DNA of 64,000 nt from Musa acuminata AAA Group (GCF_036884655.1 NC_088335.1:42895501-42959500), one strand, 5' to 3'. Numbered from the stretch's first letter, positions 13,501 through 26,487 are shown. Numbers and translations are program-made. Notes: generated from the sequence alone by a model not told the origin.

Positions 13501-16399
13501 TTTCAGTGCCATTTTTGCAAGGTATATTTGAATGTTCAAGAAGCATATGATTCATCATCCTGGTCCTTTTCTTTTGTATTGGATGTGTTAAATTTAGTTC
13601 TTTTTGCTGGTTGCTTACCATGTTTGTGGTTTTGTTTGTCAAAAGTGTATTGTAATACCACTACTTATTTGCTATGTAACTTTCTTTTACTACTAAGTTG
13701 GAATGGTTTTGAATGATTCAACTAAAATGACATTTTTTGCAGAGAAAGACATCCCCTCACATATCCGTGATGAAGAAAGATTCTCAAAGCAAGCTTCTCT
13801 TGGCCCAGGATCTGCTCCAGTAAGCAACACTTTCACATGGATAAGCTTTCCCATTATTTCAATTCCTGCACCTCTCTGCTGTGCACTCTTTCACTTGTTT
13901 TCATATCCAGTGTATCTCACATCTGTGTTTTCATCTTCTGCAGCTTATGATGAAAATGTAAACTTATAATTATAAAGTTAATTTGTAATGACAGATGACA
14001 TGCTTTCTTTGTGGAGCATTATGATTTGCAAATTTAATTTGTCAATTTTTAGTGCATGTGACAATTGACTAACCAAATCAAATTCTTTAATTAATCATCT
14101 TGCATAGAAACAACAAAAGCAAATTTTCTGTCTGCCACCATGTGTGACCAAAATGCACAAGGACATCTATTAACAAAGCCCAGTGCCAGAAGTATGTCCT
14201 TGTGTTTTTTTTTCTCCTGCACAGTGTAGTTATAACTTCTTTGTTAGCTCCAGCAGTAACTGCCAGGATTTCTTACTGGGTTACTTTTCCACTTTTGCCT
14301 TCCAACACTGCAGCTGTGGCCTTACTTTTTGTAAATACCTGCAATGAAAGTTCCTTTCAGAATGATAATTTTGAAAATAATTGGCTGCAATCTTTACTTG
14401 ATTGCATGCACCATGCACTTCCACTAATGTTAGCATGCCATGCTGTTGTATTGCCTCAAATTTTGTGTTGTGGATCTCTGGAAAGATATAAAAATTATTA
14501 GGAATGGATCAGCAAATTTGACAGGTGTTTCTGCAGTGCCATGAGATTATGCTTTATTTTTCAGCAAAGATATCTGTGAATGCAAAAAGAACGTTATTTT
14601 AAGCTCCGATTGTGGGGCAATGAGATTATTCTTTATTTTTCTGCAGTGCCAGGGGATTGTGCTTTATTTTTCAGCTACGATATCTGTGAATGCAGTAAGA
14701 ATATTATTTTAAGCTCAGGTTGTGGAAATTAGTTAGTCATGACTGAAGTTGATAAGATGGATAAATATTGCATTAGAAAACACAAGACATAGCTATACTA
14801 GGAAAATTATCAGTCTTAAAATATTTGGGTGGCCAAGAATAAAGGCACTTTAAGTTGTATTTTAGGATCCAAATAACACAAGACAAGATAAAATGGATGG
14901 CCATTGTGAACATAATGAAGCTTGCAGTAGCAGCATATATAGAAGTTAGTCAACTAATTTTCGTACTACTACTTGCTAGTTTAACATCAAATTGTTGCAT
15001 ATTCTATACTTGGATTAGATCTGCAATTTCTAGCTCTACTCCAGGTGTACTCACTATGCTTTTCATTCTTGTTCTGTGGTTCTACTTCATTAAGTTCTCC
15101 ATAGGTTCACATATCTTGTAAATCTGCTACCACCACTATGCTACATCCAAACAGCTTCTTGACAGATTATAGTGCTAGTTCATTGTTTTCATTTGGAGTA
15201 ATTATCTAAGATTTTATCGTATATCATTAATTTGCATTCTGTAATGCCTTAGGAATCATCAGGTGCACAAGAGAAGACTCTGGATATCTCTGCAAAAAAC
15301 CAGTCTTCTGGTTAGATTCGCAACATCTTCTCTATAGCTTCCTTGCTTGTTATGTATTTATGTGGTGTCCTTATAAGTATTTTGATTCTCAATCTCATGT
15401 TACGACATCTCTTTGTGTGTGATCATTAATGATCACTTTGTGATGCCTTTTTTAACTTCTCTTTAATTCTTTCTTTGCAGGAACCCCTACAAATGATCGT
15501 ACACAGGTGAATGCCTAGTACTATAAATACTTTTTAAAACTCTTGTGTATGTAAAATGTTTGTGTAAGCATCTTCAACAGAAAGGTTACTAGATATGGTT
15601 ATGCAACTAACAATGGCTGTTTTCTAATGCTAGGTTTCACATGCTTCTATTCTTTCATACTAAATTCTCCTGTTGCCTTCTGTGAATAATTTATTTATAT
15701 TAATCAACTCTGTCTTTTATTGCATGATCAAGCAGTATCAAAGAATGATCTAGCCATTAATTGTTTTTGCTGCAATTTGCTGTAAGCTCAAAGATGATAT
15801 ATTCACTTAAACCATTTGATTTCAGACCAAATTTCATCAACTGGTCGTCTCTTGCTTTGTGTTCTCTATTGTCATGTATTCGGACAAACTTTTCACAAGC
15901 TACCTATGTTTGCCATTTGCTTTCTTGGAAATTTTGCACAATGCTGAAAACCAGTAAGCTGGGCAACTATAGAGATATATTAATAACACCTATCTATCAA
16001 TTTCACCTTCTATGATTTCAGGCCAAAAATTTCTTCAAATGATCTTTCTTGCTTGGTGTGTTTGATCATCATTAGATACATTGACAACAACCTAGTCCTA
16101 GCTATTTATCTCATACAGGAAAACCCTTTATCGAATTAATAACCCTTTTTTACATGGTATTGTGCCATTCTTTGTAGAAATGTGTATGACTATCACCAAC
16201 AGTTTTTTACTCGGTTCTTGATGTTGCCGTATGTGATGCTTATGTTGGCACTCGTGTTCATTCTATACAGGATGCTGATTTTGAGGCGAAAGTCAATAAG
16301 CTTGTGGAGCTTGGATTTGACAGAGCATCAGCAACACAGGCCCTTAGACTGTTTAATGGCAATGAAGACAAAGCTGCTGCATTTTTATTTGGTGGTTAA
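4506..16399 (+). CDS. DDI1: DDI1-type ubiquitin receptor and retroviral-like aspartic protease
   Basis: Coding exons: 4506-4571, 4688-4720, 4819-4943, 5907-6015, 7706-7822, 8992-9057, 10265-10327, 10410-10454, 12009-12070, 12740-12833, 13276-13368, 13452-13521, 13743-13819, 15253-15310, 15481-15506, 16271-16399. All introns are GT-AG and the exons join in frame to 410 aa, close to the plant family length. Residues 1-75 form a ubiquitin-like domain (starts MKITVMTPDD). About 195-320 is the retroviral-protease-like domain with the catalytic DSGA motif (Asp about 212) and the FLFGLDMLRKHQ strand. Residues 369-410 are a UBA domain containing LVELGFDRASATQALR. DDI1 proteins carry ubiquitinated clients to the proteasome and can cleave some of them. 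The protein ends just after the UBA, with no extra tail. Untranslated ends were not mapped. Confidence 0.96.
6296..6760. repeat. Dispersed GTACC-type repeat with purine-rich core (DDI1 intron 4)
   Basis: A 280-bp purine-rich core (6318-6600, mainly G and A) is followed by a segment with GGTACCAG and TTACTGCCTG (6684-6693). The same order, purine-rich core then GGTACC then TTACTGCCTG, occurs at 32.2-32.7 kb, so this is a dispersed element and not chance composition. Open frames on the opposite strand are low-complexity Pro/Ser/Leu runs and not genes. Confidence 0.6.
12300..12590. repeat. Dispersed GTACC-type repeat (DDI1 intron 9)
   Basis: The stretch is dense in GTACC, GGTACA, GTACTG and GGTATxxACC motifs, several of them inverted relative to each other (for example GGTGTACCATG and GGTATGTACC). 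The overlapping 94-95-codon open frames have no recognisable protein. Similar motif density appears at 6.7, 17.1, 20.7, 32.1-32.8, 43.7, 44.9 and 58.8 kb. Confidence 0.5.
14531..14729. repeat. Tandem duplication, about 110-bp period (DDI1 intron 13)
   Basis: Copy 1 starts at 14531 and copy 2 at 14641, both with CTGCAGTGCCA. Both continue through GCTTTATTTTTCAGC, ATATCTGTGAATGCA and TATTTTAAGCTC. About ten percent of positions differ, so the duplication is not recent. It lies in the 1.4-kb intron between the exons ending at 13819 and starting at 15253. Confidence 0.8.
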
Positions 16400-19040
16400 G
16401 CATTTTATTTTCTTGAATTATAAACTATTCATTTGGGAACCAGAACTAATTTGCTCAACCAAACAAGCATCAATGGATGTTTCCTGCCAGGGCATGTTTA
16501 TATTTGAGAATTCTGATCAGAAAGGTTGTCAATGAGCAAGAAAACGAGGGTCATTTGCCGTCACAACATTGTGATTTTAATATTTTGCATCATGAATTGC
16601 TAATTTTCTTCGACTGGAAACACACGAACGTTGGCAATTGTGTTGTTGATCTTTACTCCAGGATTTATGTCTTTAGAAACTGTGGTGTTCTTTTGCCGAA
16701 TGCTCATGCATACGTCTTCTGTCGATCTTTTTATCTAAATAGGTTATCATTGGTGTTTTGGTTTACATGAGAAATTAATGACCCCTTTGTCGAATTACAA
16801 TAATAAGTACATTAGAACTACATCGTAAAACTACATTGATTTTTTAGAAAACAAAGATTCATTCATCTTTTTGGCTGCAACTTTCATTAGAACATCAGGA
16901 TGGATATTTTAGCACCTTGTCAAAATTTCAATGACATCAGTCAGTATTGCACGGTCAACAGACACAAAGTTTCGTGCCCCGGCAGCCAGTAAAGTATTTA
17001 GAATGTTTATTAGGGTTACAACTTACAACAAAAAAAAAGAACAAAAAGAATTAAACAGTACACTACCCAACTTATAGGCTTAACGAGCGACAAGTAAATT
17101 TCATATTAGACTATTCATATCTTAATGGTATACCGCTCGATATGTCGGTATCGTACCGAACCAACTTCGAAATGTCGGTATCGTACCGAACCAACTTCGA
17201 AACACTGATATGATACTATATGTAATACCTATGAATTCTCATCGAAGGCCATCAAAAAGACCCTTTGACGCAACAAATACTTAGGATCAAAATCATCCAC
17301 GTTAATCATATAATGTTTTTTCCACCATTGACTTATATAAAACATTATTTAAGTTAATTAAAAAACAATTAAATATCCTTTTCGTGAAATTTTCTTAAAT
17401 CCTTATTCAACTCACATCACCAACCTCAAATCACCATCCCGTCTTAAAAAGGTGTCGATTATCTAGACGGATAAAAAAATTAATAATTTATCATAAAATC
17501 TTTAAGTTCCAATCTCGTTTTCATCCCTTATCCTTTACATAAACATCTTAAGACCCTCGCTCAGTGCCCAAATAGTGAGCTTGTTACAATAGTGGGACTT
17601 CAATGAATACAAATATAAAATTAATGAAAGAGATAACATTGTCAGAATCATCTCAATGACAACTGAGAACGCTTGAACAAACAAACAAAAGAACATGATT
17701 GGTTAATGAGATTTTTCCATGAACAAACTTCTTATCCAACAGGGAAAGCTTTACATGTTAGAAAGATTGCACCCAAGAGAACTTTAATTGAAAGTAATAA
17801 AGAAGTCACATGAGGGAAATTAACGAGGCTACAGAATGTTAGTGATATATCACGTACGTACCTACCTCGAACCACATAAATTGTAATCAATGCATGACTA
17901 ATTGATTTATTTCTGCCAACATTGACAGACATATTTTGCAGATCATGTTGGTGGCAACCAAGAAACAGCCTTCTAAGGAGTTGGATTAACTGAATAAAGG
18001 AAATTAATGGCTGTTTTCCTATGAGAAACAAAGCAACAAATGACTGTAATGATGCCAAGTTAGAGATAGCACCAATTGAGCATAAGATGTAGCAGGCTTA
18101 TATAAGTTGAAAACAAAGGCAACTGGATAACACCAAATGTTGGAAATAAAGCCTCGTTCTTGTTGGTTGATTCAAGAAATTTAATGCAGTGGATTTGACC
18201 ATTGAACATACGACAAGAAGCATCAGATCCAGCAAATACAAGAAATGTAAGGCTTTTGAATCAAAGATGAACAATCCATTGAAATATTAAACATCATGTG
18301 TGCAACTAAAACCATGCAACTTCTCACTTTTGATCTTCCAATATGGGAGCAGAAGATTGCTTTAGAAAATTCAGAAGGAAATTGCAACAAGGGAAGCCCC
18401 CTGATATTGGGCATGTGATTAATTCCGATGACCGAGATATAAATCGGAATCAAATGAACTTAAAACATGATCTCAACCATTCTTTGAGTCTTAAACAGTA
18501 GAATCACAGACTTGACATAAGCCTGAGGCATAAACAACAGAAGGATGTTCATGAAATGACACTCTTATGGTGTATATCCTCCAGTATGATAGTAAAGTTC
18601 ATGAAACAATTGCCTGAGTCATAGGAATGCAAAATGCTTCTTCATAGAAGCTCACTAGAAATTTGGCACTGGCAAGCAGAATCTAAATGGTTTCCCTGGT
18701 ATAGCATTATTCAAAATCAGATCCCAACTAAAGAAAAAGAAAGCAAGAAAAATCCAATAAATTTCATACCTCCTATTGCAGACAGAAATCATCATTTTCA
18801 TCTCCGATATTTTGTTGTCAAGGTAAAATAACAGTGCATCAATTATCTAGCACTGGGTAGAGGCCTTTCACTATCTGAATCAGCAATTCTGTAAAATCTT
18901 TAAAAAAAAAAAGAGAGATATTCCCTTAGAGATAGCGACACATCTTAATGCAACTGATCTGAGAATTTAACAGAATAGGTGCAATTGGAAGCAACAGAAA
19001 GAAAAACAATAACATTATCATGACTAATGCATCTTTAACC
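16400..19040. other. Intergenic DNA downstream of DDI1
   Basis: The first few hundred bases probably hold the DDI1 3' untranslated region. Beyond that I see AT-rich single-copy-looking DNA and a GTACC-type patch at 17.1 kb. Open frames of up to 108 codons exist on the minus strand (17732-18058) but lack recognisable domains, and neighbouring frames do not extend them. No gene is called. Confidence 0.4.
17130..17201. repeat. Perfect 30-bp tandem duplication in a GTACC-type repeat
   Basis: ATGTCGGTATCGTACCGAAC begins both copies (17142-17171 and 17172-17201), and the full 30 bp are identical. The flanking TATACCGCTCG is typical of the dispersed GTACC family in this window. Identity implies a recent duplication. 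Confidence 0.85.
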
Positions 19041-19049
19041 ACACTGTAC

Positions 19050-19779
19050 CTCAGAGTCTTAGCATCGATAGAAAGTGTATGTGATCCACTGTCTAACTTC
19101 TCTTGCAGCAGCTCCAAGATAAGCCTGGGTCTCTTCACCAAACTCTTCCGAGATAATTCTTATTCTTGAAATAGGTCTCTCCCACCACTGTTCCCCCTAG
19201 TTCCAGCATGGCCTGCATGGAGATATGACATATCCTCCACCTCCAATTCCACCAGATATAGCTCTCTTCAATTTCTCAATCATCCCCTCCCTTGTACCAC
19301 CAGATACACCATGTGTACTCATCAGAGTCACACTAATGTGGTGGTATCTATTCTCTTCCAACCTCTTCTCTCTACCATCAACCGAACAACTTAGTGAAAA
19401 CCATTGATACCCGAGACTTGATCACTTCTGATTTCATCACCTTTTCCACCCGTAATTTTTGCTCCAAAAACTCATCTTTTATACTGTACACAATCTCGTG
19501 TCCCAGAGATCCATTTTCCTCAGTCTGTGAAATCCCACTATTGCCGGAGTGTTTTCTGCTGCATGAGATTATGGATGTTGAGAAAACCATTATTCCTGGA
19601 GGGCGAATACCGAGGAGGACGATGAAGTCCAGAAGCACATGGCCACTCATGGGGGATGGGTGAGACAGAAAGGCCAAATATGAGAAGCACAGCGAGGCTC
19701 TTGGTGAGAGTAGAGTTGTTGGCCTCAAAGAAACCATGAACTCTAGTTGCCCAAGTTGGAAAGACAGCAACCTTATCAT
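19050..19779 (-). pseudogene. Decayed coding remnant of unknown family
   Basis: On the minus strand one frame runs 133 codons (19779-19378), with a hydrophobic first half and a Lys/Glu-rich end (SIKDEFLEQKLRVEKVMKSE). Just downstream another frame continues with protein-like sequence (KRLEENRYHHISVTLMSTHG, then REGMIEKLKRAISGGIGGGG). It crosses one stop near 19200 and goes on to EEFGEETQAYLGAAAREVRQ before ending near 19065. Frame changes and the internal stop suggest a broken gene or retrocopy. I do not recognise the family. The plus strand is also fairly open here, so orientation is uncertain. Confidence 0.35.
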
Positions 19780-20654
19780 TGTATCAACGCTTGCCTTCTA
19801 GCTTGTTCCTGACTTACTACATTTTATTTTGGTTGATGTTACACAAATACGATTACAATGCTATGATAACTACACAAAGGTAGAGTTAAAAGCTAAGGGA
19901 AAATCTGCAGTCTTTTCTCAAAACAATAAAGTCCTTTAATTTGATTTACACAAAGTCGATATCGAGTTCTCCTCTGACATAATTTTTTTCTATAAAAAAA
20001 ATATTAAATTTTTGTCCCCCTAGTTCTAAAAATATCCAACCTCAACAGTAAATTGCCATTTAAGTTTCAAATTTGTAGTAATTGAAACCACATTTCTTGG
20101 TCTCCTCAAAATTTTCAGTGTTGCAATGAAGTATACATATTTATACTCCAAAATTTATTCCTTTCTTTCATGTGTTTAGTTTACTCTTAGGTTGTGAAAA
20201 ATTAATAGCTGAAACATATAGGAAATTCATCCTTGGACATCCATGTGATATGAGAGAATTGAAAAATAAAATTTGAAATTTTGGATTGTTATAGGCAAAA
20301 GTTAAGGTTAAACAGAGAATATGTTGTTGACTAAAGACTAAAAGAGACATGGTATTTTTTTTTCCTTTTTATTGGTTATTCATGAATTATGGTATTCTTG
20401 CTTTTGCCAAACAATGCTAGTGCTCATACATACAATTAAATAGAGCAAAACAATAAGCTTTCCATCTTTCCTGTTTACTATGTACAAGATTTCATTTAAA
20501 AATATACCAAGTTGTCCACACTATTTACATAGTTCATTTACAAGTTGTCTTCTTTATTGGAATAGGTGGTATGCAATGAGGAAACATTAGCAACAGCAGT
20601 TGAATAGAAAGAAGCATTGGTATATTTAAAGTGATGATAGGAAATAAAATTAGG

Positions 20655-20880
20655 GTTCCCAATATCGACCCGTCTCGCTCGATACGAGCTATACATACTG
20701 GTCCAACAGGGGATTGATACGCAGAGCGCCCTCTATCAAGCGGTACTGTATCCTAACCTCATATCAGGCAATGCGAGGTTCATACCGGACGGTAATGATC
20801 GAAATCTAATCGTTACCGACCAGTACCGATCGTAAATAATCGGATTTCGACCGTTACCAATCAAAGGCTAAGATCGCCTA
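20655..20880. repeat. Dispersed GTACC-type repeat
   Basis: Contains clustered TACCGACCAGTACCGATCG, CATACCGGACGGTAATG and GGTACTGTATCC motifs in AT-rich surroundings, with locally high GC and CpG content. It resembles the GTACC-rich patches elsewhere in the window. Confidence 0.5.
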
Positions 20881-20899
20881 TTTCAACCATTTGAACCAT

Positions 20900-23800
20900 A
20901 AGAAAGGGTTTTTAAACCTTTTCCTTGCCCCCTCTTTCAGCTTATATCATTCTCTTAATCTCTTTAACTCTCTCAAACTCATTCTTACTCACATTTAACA
21001 ATTCAAATCATTTCTTTGTAGATAATTTATTATTAATGTAAGGACGATTTAGGATGCACCACAAAATTACTCCTCAAAGCCCGAAAAAAATGTCACTATT
21101 CTTTCCTAATTTAGATTATTTTTGCTAAATTATACTAAATTTATATTTATTTTCAACTTAAAAACCCTAATCTAACTTTTTTCTATTTTTCAAGTATTTT
21201 TGAAGCTTTTTTTTTTTTTTGGGCATACCGTGTTGATCATTGGTTGGTATATAGGTATGGTTCAAAATTGTAATCATTGAATAAAACTGTTATCTTCTTT
21301 TTCCAAATAAAGTTCATGACAAAAGGACTATAGTATTAATGTACATTAAACTAGAAGAAGGGAAAAATCAATAGGATATGCATAGTCATGCCAAGAAGAG
21401 AAAAGATGTCCTTGAAATGTTAGAATGGCCCTGTGTTATAACTTGCAATGAATTCATTGCACTGGAAACCATCATTAGTAGTAATAGATTGTGATTAAGG
21501 ACCTATAAAATTGTTTAATCACTGACTTAATATGCTCCCCATTGTGACTAAGGTTTTGATATATCAACTAATGAAAAAGGGATTCATATTAGTTGTACCA
21601 AAACTTAAAGACTTGCCACATTTTCATCGAAATGAACAGACTGTTCATCACCTATATCTTTTTCCATCTACATAAAAACTAAGAAGGAAGAGTTTGTTAA
21701 ATTCTTACAATTTTTACAATTTACAAATAAGGTAACAGCTCGGCCAGAAAATTTTGATTGCATTGTTATATAGGTACGAAGACGAGCAAGCACGTCATAA
21801 AGATGCATATGGGACACAAACCTTCATCACTTTGTAAAATATTGACTCTTAAGTATGTCAGTTATATTAGTTCCACTAGTTGGTGAATAAGGTTTAATTT
21901 TCTCATAGTAATCCAGAAAAAAGACCTTATTCATAGATTTATAAATACAGGAATATCTAATATCTGATAAAAGAAAAGGTAAAAGAAAAAGATCCAAATA
22001 TATAAAAGTATATTCAATAACCAACATATAATGTTTTCATCTTGATGTTAAGTTTATTATTTAACTGTAGAAGTCAAGGCATACGCAAGTTAGCTTCAAA
22101 AACTACTAAAGCCAGCAAAAAATATCTTACAGTCTAATTCTGAAATTGACTCAATATTATTATCCTTAGAACGTCTATTGCAGTACAAACAAGCTCATGC
22201 ATCTTAAACTAGTAGATTAATGAAGCTTGTTTGTGTAACTTAAGGTTGGAATTGTTTGAGCATCGTGTAGGAGCTTAAGTAATAAAGTATTCATCTCAAC
22301 ATGCTTGCATATAGAAGAACCAGAGCAGAACACATTTCAAATTTGATGCAAGACAGAAAAGAACTTGGGGGATAAAAGAAAGCCCTGAGGTTTTTGTGAG
22401 ATCCACAAAGTAAAAAAATTATGCTTATATATGTATTAATGCATTATTACAAAGAATTCTTTCCCACATATAAAGTCATCAAAAATACAACTGCACATAT
22501 TAGAGTACTTTAAGCATACCCGTGCTACTATATTAAGATCAGGACATGCGATCTAGCTCAAAATCAACTAAACACTTCCAAAATACAACTTTGACCCATT
22601 TCCCAAATCCCAATTTCATCAGAAATAATAATTTATGACAATCTCTCCTTCACTTGAAGAACTTGCACAAGTTTGGATCTCGAATGAACTCTCTAAGCTT
22701 CAGATTTAAAGGGAAACAAAAAGCATTATAACTTTTCCACAAGTCAAAGGCTTAATATATACTTCTCACGTGTCTTGATCACATAATATCTTCATCCATC
22801 TTGTAAATCAATGTCCGACAATCTTCATTACCTTGATTTAAGAAAGCAATTTTTATATTTAGCATCCACTGTCCCAGATTCAACCCTCAATCCCCATGAA
22901 TTTCTATTGGTTGTTGATGTACTTCATTCATGAACATTATCCCAACAGAGACTCTAAGCTATAATGTAAAATTAAACACCCATGAAAATAGAAAAGGATA
23001 GTCTCGTTAATATGGGTTGATCAGGTTATGATGCAGTGTGCCAAAGGGAAAAGAAGGATATGTTAGAAAATAATTAAATCAAGAATAAACAAGCTAAGCA
23101 AGGAAATAATATGAAAAACAGCATCCCAAAATATGCCCATTACTTTTCAGTTTTCGCGGAAGGTGAAAAGAGATGACCTTTTTTTGTCACCTTTATCAAA
23201 TTGGACAAGTTTAAGACACAAAATTAAACTCACCAAAAAAATTTAGTAAGTATTTCACAGTAAGATTTGATTTTAATAATCTAATTTGGGACAAAGAAAA
23301 TGAAAGTGGCTTCAAAATGGCAGATTATGAATGTATCATGATTTTCATGAGACTGGTTGTTTATACAGTTTGTTAGTGAATCAGAAACCTGCAATCCTAA
23401 AAACCGTTATAAAGATTAACCATAGGAAAGATGAGATGAGATGAATCTAAGAGTTTAATATACTATGTTTGGAAGAAGAATACCTTTTTTTTCTGTTTAT
23501 TCTACAAAAAGGGACTGGGAAAGGCTTATTCCATGGCAGAATTTAGCAGGGACCATCATTATCAAGATTAACCTAAATCTTTCTCTTTCCTGTCAATAAA
23601 TTCCATTGGATGGGATGGACTTATTCTCTCTCTTATTTCTACTTCTCTCTCCTAGAATAGTCCTTTTATGCAAAATTTAGGCAAATATCCACATCTTTGG
23701 CTGTTTCAATCTTTCCTATTCCATCCACCCTTGAACCAAACAAAATTGAAGAGACCAAAACAGTAATCCCCACCTAGGGACATTATTATACCTATTCCCA

Positions 23801-25400
23801 TTATTTGTTTTTCCACTCCAAACATGGCCTTAATATTGAATACAAGAATGACTGATCAAGAAATGTACAAAAATATTAAAACGAAGAAAAAAGGTGATAG
23901 ACTATAAGTACGATGAGCATGCAAAAATGCTCTCAAATTTATCATTGTTCACTTCTCTACAGGAAAATGAAACTCAGATTGAGTGATTAGTTACATTAAA
24001 TTAATAATTCAATCCATCTGAACCCTAATTTTAGATTACATCTCAAGGGTGAGAATATGAAGTAATATGAGAACTGGGGAGTACAAACAACAACTAATCA
24101 ATTTTCTTTCCAATGAACTAGAGACAAAGGTAAGCACTATACCTCTATATGCTTGTACATGTTAACTGATGAAAGGCTAGATCTAAACAATGTGATAAAC
24201 TAATAGATTATCTCACTGCCATGTTCAAAGAAAATGGCACATATCCTCTAAATCTTAATCTTGGAACCATTTGCACTGGATATCTTCCTGGATAACCGAT
24301 TAACACCTTACATTCCTATTTGTACATGTGCACTCATAAGTCCGCAAGATTCAATGTCACATAGAAGGTGGGCAAACAAAGTATATCAGCCTCTAATAAG
24401 GTCAAGTTGTCATCACATCTATATTCATTGCAAATATAATTATATACAAAAGAACTAGCAACTCTAGATGCTGAATACTTAGTTTATTGCAAACAATCAA
24501 GTCCACAGTCTAACTTTCTGTCCATCTATGTTCACTAAATATAGGAGAAGAGTCACTACGAACTACAAGTTGATGGTAATGATAAATTCAAGAACAATTC
24601 CATAAGCTTGCTTCAAAGCAGGTATATTAGACATTCATTTACAAACTCGAAACACAACTTAACATGTTTCTAAGAATTGCCAGCGATTATAAGAGCATAA
24701 AGCCAAAAAAGATGCTACAAAAAGAAAACCACTTGCAGATTCCGTACACAAAACAAATCAGGAATTTCTGCTTGGATATATTCCCCAGCTAAGCTATTGC
24801 AAGACATCCTGTGAAACAGAATATTTTGTCACAGTTATTATCATGAGATGTAACAATTGAGAAACCGTATCCAAGTTCTTCTTGGCTTGTCAAACATGTG
24901 GAAGACCAAAATTGAGCTTAATACTCTCCTAACATAAAAGGCGTTCGTGTTAACCAAGTTGCAATGGTTTCCTTGTCATTGCAACATCATTAATTTTCTT
25001 GCCTATTAATACTATCCTTTAATCCACTGCTAGATAAAAATCAATTTATCTATGCCCACTAGCCCAAATGTCATTCGTCATAAGGAAAAGCTATTTTTCA
25101 GCAAACTACGAGCCACCGAGAGCAGCAACTGAGCAAGCAAAAGAATCATGTGTAATATTTGCTGAAAAGAGGAAGCGAGGGTAAAAGCGCAAGTTGGTCT
25201 CCATATACATCCATATTCCCAAGAGCATTCTGCGAAGATCTGCTTGATGCCTCCCACTACAACATCCACACATCTACAAGCAAAATAGACTCTGGAGAGT
25301 AGACGATAAAAAGGGGAACTGCAAACCAAAAGAAACAATTCTGGGAGGCCTTAATGAGCCTCAAGGCATCAGTTCTTTTGCAGGTCGAAAACAAACAAAG
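20900..25400. other. AT-rich intergenic DNA, no gene seen
   Basis: Stops are frequent in all six frames and no open stretch looks conserved. No tRNA-like or rRNA sequence was noticed. The right part could include downstream exons of a minus-strand primary miR156 transcript, which cannot be shown from sequence alone. Confidence 0.4.
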
Positions 25401-25415
25401 GTGAACAAAAAGCCA

Positions 25416-25438
25416 TAGAGAGAGAGAGAGAGAGAGAG
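25416..25438. repeat. (AG)n microsatellite
   Basis: Uninterrupted AG dinucleotides for about 23 bp. On the minus strand this is a CT tract, about 1 kb downstream of the miR156-type hairpin. Confidence 0.9.
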
Positions 25439-25976
25439 CGAGAGGTGAGAGGAGAAAAGGGAGAACGACAACAAAACTGAGATCCATCAAGGGTTTGCTC
25501 ATGATTCCCACGGTCAAAAAGCAATCCAAACCTGTAGCTAGACGACGAAGCAAGGCAACAGCTCCATGAAATAAGGCACTGCCGTGCTAAACCCACCATA
25601 TGATAAATCCGCCAAACGGGAGAGAAAGATCACAGCTACATTCTTCTGTTGGATCAAAACAAAGCCAGTCTTCATCTGACCTCACCGATTTCGCTTCGGG
25701 AAAAAGTAAACCCTAGAACAACGCACTGGCTCAAGGTTCAAGGTTATCATCCCAAAGGGAGCTCAATCCGCATCGGAAACTACTAGCTGTTCAGACTTGT
25801 GAAAGAAGACAAACGATCCGACCTTTGGCGAAAGGATGGCTAGCTACCGAAGAAACACAAACACAAACAAAAAAGAGGCCATAAAAAAGAAACCTTTGGC
25901 CCAAAGAGTGTCATCAAGATTCCAGTTTCCTTCGTAAAACGGATCCAAAAAAGAAGATCAGAAAACGAGAACGAGA

Positions 25977-26000
25977 AGAGAGAGAGAGAGAGAGAGAGAG
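25977..26000. repeat. (AG)n microsatellite
   Basis: Uninterrupted AG dinucleotides for about 24 bp. It reads as a CT tract on the minus strand, about 400 bp downstream of the miR156-type hairpin. Confidence 0.9.
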
Positions 26001-26384
26001 GGGATCCATCAAACAGTAGTTTCTATCAAGTGCTCACTGTGCTGCCCAGAGAGAGAAAGGACAGATGCGGTGAATGTACCTCACCGTCGTCTCTATCCGA
26101 ATTAGTACGCCGCTTCTCAAAAGTCACGTGTCGACCTCCCAAATCTATTATATTTTAGGGCTCAAACTTCGCTGCTGCTGATAGAAAACTACGGATGAAA
26201 TCCATAGCGAACTATTTCTGATCGAGAAAAACCACAGATCATCCAGACTGATACAGCTTACACTTATCTTTCAGCAAATTTCCAGACGAACCGTAAGGAA
26301 AAAAGCTCGCTTTTGGGTGTTTGGGGGACAACTCGATCCTACTCTACAACCGAGGTTAAAGATAAGAATTAAGGAGGAGAAGTA

Positions 26385-26487
26385 GATAAGGCTGACAGGA
26401 AGAGAAGTGAGCACGCAGCGGAAACAGCAGCGCCATCATATCATTTCTTGTTCCCACCCTGTGCTCACTCTCTCCTGTCAGCCCCTC
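26385..26487 (-). ncRNA. MIR156: MIR156-type microRNA precursor
   Basis: On the minus strand the 5' arm carries TGACAGGAGAGAGTGAGCAC (26480-26461), one base from the canonical miR156 (A to G at position 7). The 3' arm (26414-26391) carries GCTCACTTCTCTTCCTGTCA, the typical miR156 star form. The arms pair over about 20 positions with only two single-base bulges, both in the 3' arm, around a loop of about 46 bases. Mature sequence on the 5' arm is the known MIR156 layout. On the plus strand the same hairpin would give a 22-base non-canonical product, so the minus strand is chosen. miR156 guides silencing of SPL transcription factor mRNAs and controls the juvenile-to-adult transition. The primary transcript probably runs leftwards; its ends are unknown. 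Confidence 0.88.

Noticed and set aside
17732..18058. 108-codon minus-strand frame
   Set aside because: No recognisable domain, AT-rich codon use, and no compatible splice partner seen.
26391..26480. miR156-type microRNA on the plus strand
   Set aside because: The plus-strand 5' arm is 22 nt with two extra bases relative to miR156. The minus strand gives the canonical 20-mer with one substitution and the usual star arm.
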